A stretch of 64,000 nt of DNA from Gaiellasilicea sp963745775 (GTDB taxonomy: Bacteria > Actinomycetota > Thermoleophilia > Gaiellales > Gaiellaceae). The stretch covers positions 285,008 through 349,007 of the forward strand of contig CAVUYY010000011.1 of assembly GCA_963745775.1 (NCBI GenBank), in the 5' to 3' direction. The notes beneath the pieces were generated by a model, which did no database searches, had not been told where the DNA came from, and saw only the letters and a list, made by a program, of their open reading frames with translations. The position numbers and the translations under genes are program-made. This document shows, piece by piece, positions 55,952-64,000 of the stretch. Within the stretch, counting starts at the first letter, position 1. The number at the start of each line of letters is the position of its first letter.

Positions 55952-57182
55952 GAGCGTCCCGGGCGTCCCGAGCACCGTGATGAGGAAGAGCGGGGCGAAC
56001 CAGACGATGTACGAGGGCAGCCAGTGCGCGAGCGAGAGCTCGAAGGCGACGATCACGGTCGCGGCGAAGGCGACGAGCTGGAAGAGGCTCAACCGCCGGG
56101 CGACGACCCCGCCGAGCAGCGCGAGCACCGCCACGAGCGCGACCGCGACCGAACGGAACGGCGTGATCGCCCCGAACTGCCCCCAGAGGCTGATCGTCGA
56201 GTCGCGCGAGAGCTGCCAGCCGACCGTTCGGTCGTAGAGCTCCCTGACTCCGCCGTCGGGGATGAAGAGCGCGAACAGCGCGACGGCGAGTGCCACCGAG
56301 CCGATTCCCGCCGCGATCCGGGTGCGCAGCGTGCCTCCAGGAGCGCAGAGGAAGAGCGGCCAGAGCAGCGCCGGGACGAACTTGATCGCAGCGCCGATCC
56401 CGAGGCTCGTGCCTCGCGCCCACGGCGACGAAACGCCGATCAGGGCGCATGACGACGGCCAGCGGGACGAGCATGTCGTTGTAGGCCCAGATGGAGGCGA
56501 AGAACGCGTAGGGGGACGTCGCCCAGGCATAGCCGAGGAGGAGGCCGAGGCTCCGTCCGTGCCGGCGACCGCCGAGGCGCCACCCGAGCACGATCACGCT
56601 CGCCAGCATCGCGAGGTCGAACGCGTTCGTCGCCGCTCGAGCGGCGTGCTGTGCCGAGTCGATCGCCCAGGCAAAGGGGACGTAGAGGAGGTAGTTGACG
56701 GGGCCGTAGGTGTCGGGATGGAGCCCCGGGTGCCTGTACGACTCGGCGCCGTAGAGGTCTTCGCCGGCAAGGATCTGCTCGGCGCCGGCGACACTCGCGA
56801 GCCCGACGTCGATCACCAGGCGGTCGTCTGCGAACGGGAACAGGAGCCGGAAGCCCATGAAGACGACGATGCTCCACTTGAGCCAGCGCAGCGGAACCCA
56901 GGTGAGCTCGCCCGGCTCCGCGCGAGCGGGGCGGAGGACGGCATAGCCCGAGCGCACGAGGATGTAGAGCAACCCGAGCGTCGCGATCACCGTCGACCAG
57001 CGGATGCTCGCGAAGAGCGGCCCTCGGTCGAGGAGCGCGATCGAGTAGAGGCCGAAGCCCGAGAGGACGAGGACGTCGAGGTGGAGCAGCCGAAACGGCC
57101 GCCGCGGGTCGACGAAGGGCACGACGAAAAGGATTGCGAGGACGAAGTACGGGCTCAGCTCGAGGAGTTGGTCGCCTCTCAT
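55841..57182 (-). CDS. Polytopic glycosyltransferase (GT87/DUF2029-like), one frameshift
   Basis: About 445 aa with ten or more helices. MRGDQLLELSPYFVLAILFV at the start; LYGAESYRHPGLHPDTYGPV and NYLLYVPFAWAIDS form the extracellular acidic loop of GT-C enzymes; LGIGAAIKFVPALLWPLFL is the usual late segment. A shift near 56449 joins WAYNDMLVPLAVV to CALIGVSSPWARGTSLGI. The real stop is unclear: the open frame runs 110 bp into the opposite gene, so the C-terminus may be shorter. Confidence 0.8.
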
Positions 57183-57292
57183 CTCGCCGGCCCTCGCCGC
57201 TCGCTGATCCATCCCACGCCGCGGATCAAAGCACGGGGCACCGTTATCATCGAAGCCCCTGCGCGCCGACCGGCCGTTTCGGGTGAGCTGAG

Positions 57293-58069
57293 ATGACCGA
57301 GCCGATCGACGCCAAATACTACGACGAGGTGATCGGGCGGGAATCGGCCGAGACGGCCGCGGCCGTCGTCGACAGCGTCTTCCGGAGGATTCGGAAGCTG
57401 CGCGCCACCGAGCCCGGTGCAACGGTCCTCGACATCGGCTGCGGAACGGGCGTGATCACAGCCGCGGCCGCCGACCTCGGCCTCGAGGCGGTCGGCCTGG
57501 ATGTCGTGCCCGAGTTCGTCGAAGCCGCGCGCGAGCGGCATCCCGGTGCCTCCTTCGAGGTCGGTCCGTCCGAGCAGCTTCCGTTTCCGGACGAGTCGTT
57601 CGACTACGTCCTCTTGCTGTCGCTCCTCGAGCACGTCCAGGATTGGGAGCGGACGCTCGCAGAGGCGGTGCGGGTGCTGCGACCCGGCGGCGTCATGTAC
57701 CTGACGACGACGAACCGCTTCTGTCCGAAGCAGTACGAGATCCGCTACCTCTGGGGCTTCGGCTACTTGCCAGGACGAGTCCAGCGGAAGATCTACTCGC
57801 TCTCGATGGAGCACTGGCCGAAGCTCGTGAACTACACGCATCTTCCGGCGTACCACTGGTTCTGGTACGGACAACTCGCCGAGCGGCTCGGCGCGCTCGG
57901 AGTGGAACCGCACCACGGGCTCTCGGTGCTCGGGCCGGAGGACATTCCGGCGCGCTACCGAAGTAAGCCGCTCCGGAAGGCAATTGAGCTCCTGATCGCG
58001 CATCCGCTGCCTTGGTCGTATCTCTTCCATCCGACGACGACGGTGCTGTCCCAGAAGCCGGCTCGCTGA
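57293..58069 (+). CDS. Class I SAM methyltransferase
   Basis: 258 aa. TVLDIGCGTGVITAAAADLG (SAM loop), LEAVGLDVVPEFVEAARERH, QLPFPDESFDYVLLLSLLEH, VRVLRPGGVMYLTTTNRFCP. UbiG/Methyltransf_11 type; such genes in glycan loci often methylate sugars or lipids. Frame intact. 110 bp from the divergent glycosyltransferase. Confidence 0.9.
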   Translation: MTEPIDAKYYDEVIGRESAETAAAVVDSVFRRIRKLRATEPGATVLDIGCGTGVITAAAADLGLEAVGLDVVPEFVEAARERHPGASFEVGPSEQLPFPDESFDYVLLLSLLEHVQDWERTLAEAVRVLRPGGVMYLTTTNRFCPKQYEIRYLWGFGYLPGRVQRKIYSLSMEHWPKLVNYTHLPAYHWFWYGQLAERLGALGVEPHHGLSVLGPEDIPARYRSKPLRKAIELLIAHPLPWSYLFHPTTTVLSQKPAR

Positions 58070-58414
58070 CCCGCGAAGGCGGTCTCGAAGGCGCCGTTGG
58101 CGTCCGAGCAGAGCTTTAACGTCGATTCAGCAGGTTCTGGCAGAAGGCGCTACCATCGCCGCTTCGCCTGAGCTAGGACGTCCAACGCCCGCGACCCCCC
58201 GCCCCGGGAACAGATCGATTTCGCGTCTTGCGTCAGGTGACGACTCTGAAAGATCAAGCCGTCAATTTGACTATCAGCCGCCATCACGTCACTGGTCCAG
58301 CCGCCCCCGGCCCTCGACCGGACGTCGAAACCGAATCCCCCATTCGGGTGATGGCGCACCCCGTACACCGAGACGATGGGAGCCCGAATGCCGCAATCAC
58401 ATCTGGGAGTACCA
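58070..58414. other. Leader region of the repeat-GHL15 gene
   Basis: No convincing gene. It is less GC-rich between 58240 and 58290. It holds a small hairpin CCGAAT-CCCCC-ATTCGG and, at its end, a 27-bp imperfect direct duplication that gives two copies of AATGCCGCAATCAC (58387 and 58414) and thus two possible ATG starts. No known riboswitch pattern was recognised. Confidence 0.5.
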
Positions 58415-61400
58415 ATGCCGCAATCACGTAGACGTTTCCTCATGTTCCTCACGGTCGCCGCCGCCTGCCTGGGGCTCGTCGCCTCGAGCGTTCCGGCCGC
58501 CCGACCGGCCCCTCCTCCGAGCAACACCGCGCTTCCGGTCATCTCCGGAACAGCCCAAGCGGGTCAGACGCTGCAGCGTCTCCACGGGATCGTGGTCGCC
58601 GCCCGCGTCGAGCTACGCGTACGCCTGGCAGCGGTGCAACTCGTCCGGGAATGCCTGTCAGAACAGCCCGACCTCGACCTCGAGCGCGAGCTACACGCTG
58701 ACCGCAGGGGACGTGGGCTCCAGAATCGTGGCGCAGGTCGCTCCAGATGGGTTGTGGAACCGCGCCGCAACCAGTCTTCCCACGGCCGTCGTGGCGGTCG
58801 CCCCGCCCGGGGCCGCCGGTGAACTCCGTTCGGCCCGTGATCTCGGGAACGACCCAGGTGGGTCAGAGCCTGCAGGTCTCGAGCGGAACATGGTCGCCGA
58901 TGCCGTCGAGCATCCTGTACGCCTGGCATCGCTGTAACTCGGCGGGGGCGAACTGCCTCCTGAGCCCGACGTCGAGCTCGAGCCCGAGTTATCTCCTCGA
59001 CCTCGGCGGATGTCGGTTTCACGATCGTGGCGCAGGTGGCGCCGAACGGGCTGTGGGGTTCGTCGGTGAACAGCGCTCCGAGCGCGGTTGTGACAGCGTC
59101 GGCGCCGTCGGGGACGCCGGTGAACTCGGTTCGCCCGGTGATCTCGGGCTCGGCTCAGGTTGGGCAGTGGCTGTCGGTCTCGAACGGGACGTGGTCGCCG
59201 ACGCCGACGAGCTATGCCTATGCGTGGCATCGCTGTAACTCGGCGGGGACGAGCTGCTCGTTGAGCCCGTCCTCGAGCTCGAGCTCGAGCTATCTGGTCG
59301 GCTCGGGTGATGTCGGTTACACGATCGTGGCGCAGGTGGCGCCGAACGGGCTCTGGGGCTCGTCGGTGAACAGCGCTCCGAGCGCGGTCGTCACCGGTCG
59401 GCGCCCTCGGGGACGCCGGTGAACTCGGTTCGCCCGGTGATCTCGGGCTCGGCTCAGGTTGGGCAGTGGCTGTCGGTCTCGAACGGGACGTGGTCGCCGA
59501 CGCCGACGAGCTACGCCTATGCGTGGCATCGCTGTAACTCGGCGGGGACGAGCTGCTCGTTGAGCCCGTCGTCGGGCTCGAGCTCGAGCTATCTCGTCGG
59601 CTCGGGTGATGTCGGCTACACGATCGTGGCGCAGGTGGCGCCGAACGGGCTCTGGGGCTCGTCGGTGAACAGCGCTCCGAGCGCGGTCGTCATCGGCCGG
59701 CGTCGTCGGGTACGCCGGTGAACTCGGTTCGCCCGGTGATCTCGGGCACGGCTCAGGTTGGGCAGTGGTTGTCGGTCTCGAACGGGACGTGGTCGCCGAC
59801 GCCGACGAGCTACGCCTATGCGTGGCATCGCTGTAACTCGGCCGGGACGAGCTGCTCGTTGAGCCCGTCGTCGGGCTCGAGCTCGAGCTATCTGGTCGGG
59901 TCGGGCGACTTCGGCTACACGATCGTGGCGCAGGTGGCGCCGAACGGGCTCTGGGGCTCGTCGGTGAACAGCGCTCCGAGCGCGGTCGTCGTCGGCTCGG
60001 CGCCGTCGGGTACGCCGGTGAACTCGGTTCGTCCGGCGATTATCGGGACGGCTCAGGTTGGGCAGTGGCTGTCGGTCTCGAACGGGACGTGGTCGCCGAC
60101 GCCGACGAGCTATGCCTACGCGTGGCATCGGTGTAACTCGGCGGGGACGAGCTGCTCGCAGAGCCCGTCCTCGACCAACAGCTCGAGCTATCTGGTCGGC
60201 TCGGGCGACTTCGGGTACACGATGGTGGCGCAGGTGGCGCCGAACGGGCTCTGGGGCTCGTCGGCGACCAGCTCTCCCGAGCGCGGTCGTCACCGGGACG
60301 TCGTCCGGAACGCCGGTGAACTCGGTTCGCCCGGCGCTTATCGGGACTGCTCAGGTTGGGCAGTGGTTGTCGGTCTCGAACGGGACGTGGTCGCCGACGC
60401 CGACGAGCTACATGTACGCGTGGCATCGCTGCAGCTCGGCAGGGACGAACTGCTCGCAGAGCCCGTCCTCGACCAACAGCTCGAGCTATCTGGTCGGCTC
60501 CGGCGACGTGGGCTACTCGATGGTTGCCCAGGTTGCCCCGAACGGCGTCTGGGGCTCGTCGGCGACCAGCTTGCCGAGCACAGTCGTCGAGCGGGACGGC
60601 GGCCTCCAGCACGGGGATCGTCCCGGGAACGGGCCTTTACCGACTCGGGCCATCGTGGGGGATCGGGACGAACTACAACCGGTTCGCCTATTCGTTCTCG
60701 GGTCGGGACGACGCGGTCAAGTCGGCGCAGCTCGCCGGGAAGGCGCTCGTCTACATGGCGGGCGTCGACATCAGCACGCAGTTCAGCACCGGAGTCGACT
60801 ACACCACGGCGTTCAACAACGGCTGGCTGCTCAGGGATGCGGCCGGCAACTACATGACCGGGTATGGCTCACTACCTGGGCTGATGTCGGCAACCCCGAC
60901 TATCAGCGTCGGTGGGCGGACAACGTGGGCAACTTCCTTGCCCAGACGGGCGCGAACGGGGTCTACATCGACGACGTGCTCTCGAACATCTCGACCTGGT
61001 CTGACTGCAAGCTGCTTCCCGGCCAAGTATCCGAGCTACAGCGCCTGGTCGAACGCGATGGTCAGCTGGGTCGCCTACATCGGGCCGGCCTTGAAGGCGC
61101 GCGGGTTCCAGGTCGTCGCGAGCGCGCACGCCTTCATCCCGGGCGACCTCCGCTCCAACGACGGCTCGCTCGAGGCTGACTGGTGGCGGCAGCTCGCCCC
61201 CTACGTGACCGGGCTCTCGACCGAGTACTGGTCGCAGAACCCGGCCAACCCGACCCAGATCCGGACGACCGGCGGCCAGTGGTACCAGCAGTGGGACAAC
61301 TGGCAGAACCTGGTCAATGTCGCCCAGAACGCCGGGGTCGACTTCTTCGGGCTCACCTACGGCGGCTCCTCGACCCCCGGGCTGACGCGCTACGCGAGGG

Positions 61401-61661
61401 GCTCGTTCCTGCTCGACTGGCACGGCCGCGGCGGGGCGGTCAGCATCGAGCCCAAGGACGGCTCCGATCCCTGGAACCCGGCCGCGACAACCGACATCGG
61501 CCTCCCCGCTGGCAGCAAGGTGCAGATCGCGCCGGGCGTCTGGCAGCGCCAGTACTCCGCCGGCATCGTCGTCGTCAACTCGAACGGGTACGCAGTGACG
61601 GTCTCGGTCGCGGGGAATCGCCCGGACGATCGCCGCCACGGACGCGCTGCTCACCCCCTGA
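58415..61661 (+). CDS. Secreted protein: seven Ig-like modules then GHL15-type glycosidase domain, frameshifted
   Basis: ATG 58415 (MPQSRRRFLMFLTVAAACLG, signal peptide; ATG 58388 is an alternative). Then seven modules of about 100 aa, each running VISGTAQVGQWLSVSNGTWS, SYAYAWHRCNSAGTSC, then a Ser-rich loop and DVGYTIVAQVAPNGLWGSS. From about 60600 a putative TIM-barrel glycosidase: GTGLYRLGPSWGIGTNYNRF, NNGWLLRDAAGNYMTGYG, GANGVYIDDVLSNISTWSD (acidic catalytic candidates), IPGDLRSNDGSLEADWW, GVDFFGLTYGGSS. Shifts lie near most module junctions (e.g. 59397, 59700, 60280), at about 60875, 61020 and 61622. Substrate unknown; extracellular glycan likely. Confidence 0.82.
58817..60600 (+). repeat. 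Six ~300-bp tandem coding repeats
   Basis: The start motif CCGGTGAACTC recurs near 58817, 59118, 59417, 59716, 60016 and 60313, a period of about 299 bp. Copies from 59118 to 60300 are nearly identical in DNA (long exact blocks such as TGGTCGCCGACGCCGACGAG), which points to recent expansion or gene conversion. A more diverged first module precedes them. Confidence 0.9.
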
Positions 61662-61692
61662 TCCGCAGGCCGAGCTAGCCGAACGACAGCGA

Positions 61693-61723
61693 GGAACGGG
61701 GCCGGAGACGGCCCCGTTCCTTT
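61693..61723 (+). terminator. Terminator between the convergent GHL15 genes
   Basis: Perfect 11-bp stem GGAACGGGGCC/GGCCCCGTTCC, 6-nt loop, then TTT. It lies 32 nt after the stop of the plus-strand gene and could serve both directions. Confidence 0.8.
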
Positions 61724-61829
61724 GCCTGGGCGTGCAGAGCGTGCGCGCTCAGGGTCGAGAACGGCCGAGCGCCGCTCGGCGGCGGCGCTCGGAGAGCTGG
61801 GGATCGAGCCGGCCGGGACTCGCGCCTGC

Positions 61830-63692
61830 CTAGGCCTTCTTTCCGGAGCCGCGAACCGGCCCGACCGCCGGCGCTGCCGCCGTCGTGGAACCGGATGCGT
61901 TCGCCGCGATCACGATCAACCTGATCGTGGCGCCGACGTCGGCCTTGGCGAGCGTCATCGTCCAACCGGTCGCACCGGCGATCGATGCGCAGCCGGTCGA
62001 CGAGCACCGCTGCCACTGGAAGGTGACGGAGCTCGGGTTCCCGGTCCACGAGCCGGCCGAGGCCGTCAGCGTCTTGCCCGAGAGCGTCGGGCCGCTGATC
62101 GCCGGCGACGCCGTGTTCGTGGGTGCGCTCGGGGCCGGCGGCGGGGCGGCGGCGACAGGGGCGACGACGACCGCGCTCGCAGCGCTGTTCGCCGACGTCG
62201 TCCAGATCCCGTCCGCGGCGACCTGGGCGACGATCGTGAAGCCGAGGTCACCCGAGGTCAGGAGGTAGCTCGAGCTCGAGGTCGAGGTCGGGCTCACGAC
62301 GCAGTTGATGCCGGTCGGGCTGCACCGGTGCCAGGCGTAGAGGTAGCTCGAAGGCGTGGGTGTCCACGATCCAGTGCTGACCTGAAGCGACCTGCCGACC
62401 TCGGGTGTCCCTGACAGGGCGGGCGGGCCGGAATTGACCGACGGGCCGGGCGCGGGCGCCACCGGCGCGGTTGTGGAGAGCCTGAGCTCCATCGCCGTCA
62501 TCGGCGCGAGGGTGACGCTCGTCGTCGACGAGCCGTTCGGAAGGAGATACGAGCCGCCGAGCGCGAAGGTCTGCGACGCGGACCGGCTCGAGTTCAGGAG
62601 CACGGTGCCGCCGCTGTACTCGCGACGCCAACCCGCTCCGACCGCGTACCGAGCACCGCTTGGAGTGCCGATGTTCCCGGTCCAGTCGCCGTTCCAGGGG
62701 TCGCCGGTGTCGAGCGGATTCCAGATCATCCCTCCACCTCGCCCGTTCCACTCCAGGAGGAACGAGGCTTTCAGGTACCTGATCAGGCGGGTGTCGGCGC
62801 CGGAGCCGTAGTCGAGCGCGAAGAAGTCGGCGCCGGCGGTCTGGGCGGTCGTGATCAGCCGCTGCCACTTCGACCACCAACCGGTCCAGTCGCAGCCGCA
62901 GTCGCTGAAGGTCTCTGCGGTGCTGTTCGCGTTCTGCTGCCAGTACTCGGACAGAAGGCCGTTGACGTTCGGGCCGAGGCGCTGCCACCAGATCACGTCG
63001 AGCGTGCCGTCGTTCGACCTGACGTCGCCCGGGATGAAGTTCTTGGCGTTGACGGCGACATAGAAGCCACGCGCCTTGAGGTACGGACCGACGTAGGCGA
63101 CGAAGGCCGACATCGCGTCGTTCCACGACTGATGATCGGGGTACTTGGCCGGCCAGATGTTGTTCGTCAGCAGGCGAGGATCGCCGAGGACGTCGTCGAT
63201 GTACACACCGTCCGCGCCGACAGATGAGAGGTAGGCGGCGACATTGGACGCCCAGCGCTGCTGGTAGGCGGCGCTGCCGATGTCGGCGATGAAGTTGTCC
63301 AGATAGCCGGCGTTGCGGATGTAGTTACCCGCGGCATCGCGAAGAAGCCAGCCGTTCGAGTTGGCCTCGGAATAGGAGACGCCGGTGTTCCAGTTGACGT
63401 TGACGTCAACACCGGCGTGGTAGACGAGCACGCGCGTGGAGGCGGGAAGCGAGGCGGCGTTCGAGGCGTAGTTGCGGTCGACGATGACCGTTGGGTACCG
63501 CTCGTAGCCGGTGGCCGACGAGGTGAAGGCGGTGCCGCCGGTGCCGAGGCGCTGGATGGCGATGCCGGGGGTCGGACGGGTCCCGGAGGCACGCGCGGTG
63601 CCACCGGAACCCGGCAGGACGGTCGAGAGGACGGAGGCGAGAGCGAAAGCAGCGAGCGCGAGGCTCGAGCGACGGACGGCGGCGTTCGACAA
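61830..63692 (-). CDS. Secreted protein: GHL15-type glycosidase domain then two Ig-like modules
   Basis: 620 aa, intact frame. TTG start at 63692 with AAGGAG upstream; signal peptide SLALAAFALASVLSTVLPGS. The glycosidase-like domain spans about residues 45-400: RVLVYHAGVDVNVNWNTGV, SNGWLLRDAAGNYIRNAGYL, VGADGVYIDDVLGDPRLL, NFIPGDVRSNDGTLDVIWWQ, GADFFALDYGSGADTR. Two modules follow: SLQVSTGSWTPTPSSYLYAW with DLGFTIVAQVAADGIW, and a more diverged one (TLTASAGSWTGNPSSVTFQW). It shares both parts with the convergent gene but in reverse order. Exported, glycan-active by inference. Confidence 0.87.
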   Translation of the reverse strand: MSNAAVRRSSLALAAFALASVLSTVLPGSGGTARASGTRPTPGIAIQRLGTGGTAFTSSATGYERYPTVIVDRNYASNAASLPASTRVLVYHAGVDVNVNWNTGVSYSEANSNGWLLRDAAGNYIRNAGYLDNFIADIGSAAYQQRWASNVAAYLSSVGADGVYIDDVLGDPRLLTNNIWPAKYPDHQSWNDAMSAFVAYVGPYLKARGFYVAVNAKNFIPGDVRSNDGTLDVIWWQRLGPNVNGLLSEYWQQNANSTAETFSDCGCDWTGWWSKWQRLITTAQTAGADFFALDYGSGADTRLIRYLKASFLLEWNGRGGGMIWNPLDTGDPWNGDWTGNIGTPSGARYAVGAGWRREYSGGTVLLNSSRSASQTFALGGSYLLPNGSSTTSVTLAPMTAMELRLSTTAPVAPAPGPSVNSGPPALSGTPEVGRSLQVSTGSWTPTPSSYLYAWHRCSPTGINCVVSPTSTSSSSYLLTSGDLGFTIVAQVAADGIWTTSANSAASAVVVAPVAAAPPPAPSAPTNTASPAISGPTLSGKTLTASAGSWTGNPSSVTFQWQRCSSTGCASIAGATGWTMTLAKADVGATIRLIVIAANASGSTTAAAPAVGPVRGSGKKA

Positions 63693-63951
63693 GAGATGCT
63701 CCTTCGGCGGTTCGGATTCGTTGTCGCTGGGGGCGGCGACAGACGATGTGTCGGCAGGGAGCGAGAGCCGCCGACAGTCCTCGTTCGAGTGAGGAACGGC
63801 CTAAAAAGGGGGATCTTGAGCTCCGTTGTCCTCGAGAGCCGCCGTAGGCCGTCAGGCGATCGAACCGACTGCCGGTCAGGCCCGACGATCAGGCGATCCA
63901 CCGAGGAGAAGCCTCAGGGGGATTGCGAGGTGATCGGGAGGATCAGCACCA
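63693..63951. other. Leader region of the minus-strand GHL15 gene
   Basis: No supported gene. It carries two direct copies of TCAGGCGATC (63852-63861 and 63889-63898, 37 bp apart) and, on the minus strand, CCCCCTTTTTAGGCC, an unusual T-run that may be part of a promoter or a weak terminator. Confidence 0.45.
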
Positions 63952-64000
63952 TCAGGCATCGGCGCCGATCGAGGCAAGCAGAGCCTCGGTGGCCGCACGC
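63952..64000 (-). CDS. C-terminal end of an unknown gene
   Basis: The minus strand from the right edge reads RAATEALLASIGADA then TGA (63954-63952), with typical GC-ending codons. Too short to identify; it may equally be chance. Confidence 0.3.
   Translation of the reverse strand, partial: RAATEALLASIGADA

Noticed and set aside
58817..60600. Regular repeats that could suggest CRISPR or satellite DNA
   Set aside because: Units are about 300 bp, contiguous and code for the same protein module; no short spacer pattern.

Overview
The window (about 70% GC) looks like chromosome of an actinobacterium, most likely class Thermoleophilia (Gaiellales or Solirubrobacterales relatives). The basis is Ku, a DUF2469 protein, GC-ending codons, many GTG/TTG starts, apparent leaderless -10 boxes, and a tilS-hpt-ftsH-folP-folB-folK-coaX-dusB-greA-lysS housekeeping block. 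No rRNA, transposase, integrase, phage gene or CRISPR array was seen. Roughly half of the conserved genes, including essential ones (ftsH, lysS, folP), carry one-base shifts, often in short G or C runs. I read most of these as indel errors in a long-read or metagenome-type assembly, and I give gene limits across the shifts.

Region by region. 1-9 kb: acyl-CoA ligase (cut by the left edge), Ku, a small HTH protein with a structured leader, hydrolases, tRNA-Pro(CGG), two related membrane proteins and a secreted PD40-lysyl oxidase fusion. 8-20 kb: lipid/acyl-CoA catabolism (CaiB-type CoA transferase, TetR regulator, three acyl-CoA dehydrogenases, an SDR); a shared palindrome links the TetR gene to one dehydrogenase operon. 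The same stretch holds two cupins, a large LuxR regulator, AlkB and a GH3-type protein. 20-27 kb: VanW/G5 wall protein, thioesterase, sirtuin, lipid kinase, nucleoside phosphorylase, GNAT. 27-44 kb: the housekeeping block, interrupted on the opposite strand by a MoxR-DUF58-DUF4129 operon and a secreted subtilase.

45-54.8 kb: a lasso-peptide biosynthetic cluster. A 49-aa precursor with the full YxxPxIxxxGxxxxxT leader signature is followed by an asparagine-synthetase-type cyclase, a split ABC-2 exporter, a PqqD-like B1 protein, an HPr-kinase-like enzyme, a transglutaminase-like B2 protease, and a nucleotidyltransferase apparently running into a PrmC-like methyltransferase. A 2OG-Fe(II) oxygenase, a second nucleotidyltransferase and a GT2 glycosyltransferase lie just upstream. 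The core sequence and this enzyme set are unusual and are the best candidate here for a new natural product.

54.8-64 kb: two polytopic glycosyltransferases, a methyltransferase, and two convergent secreted proteins that share a putative GHL15-type glycosidase domain and Ig-like ~100-aa modules in opposite order. One has seven modules before the glycosidase, the other two after it. Together with the deacetylase and acyltransferase at 41-45 kb this suggests a cell-surface glycan locus.
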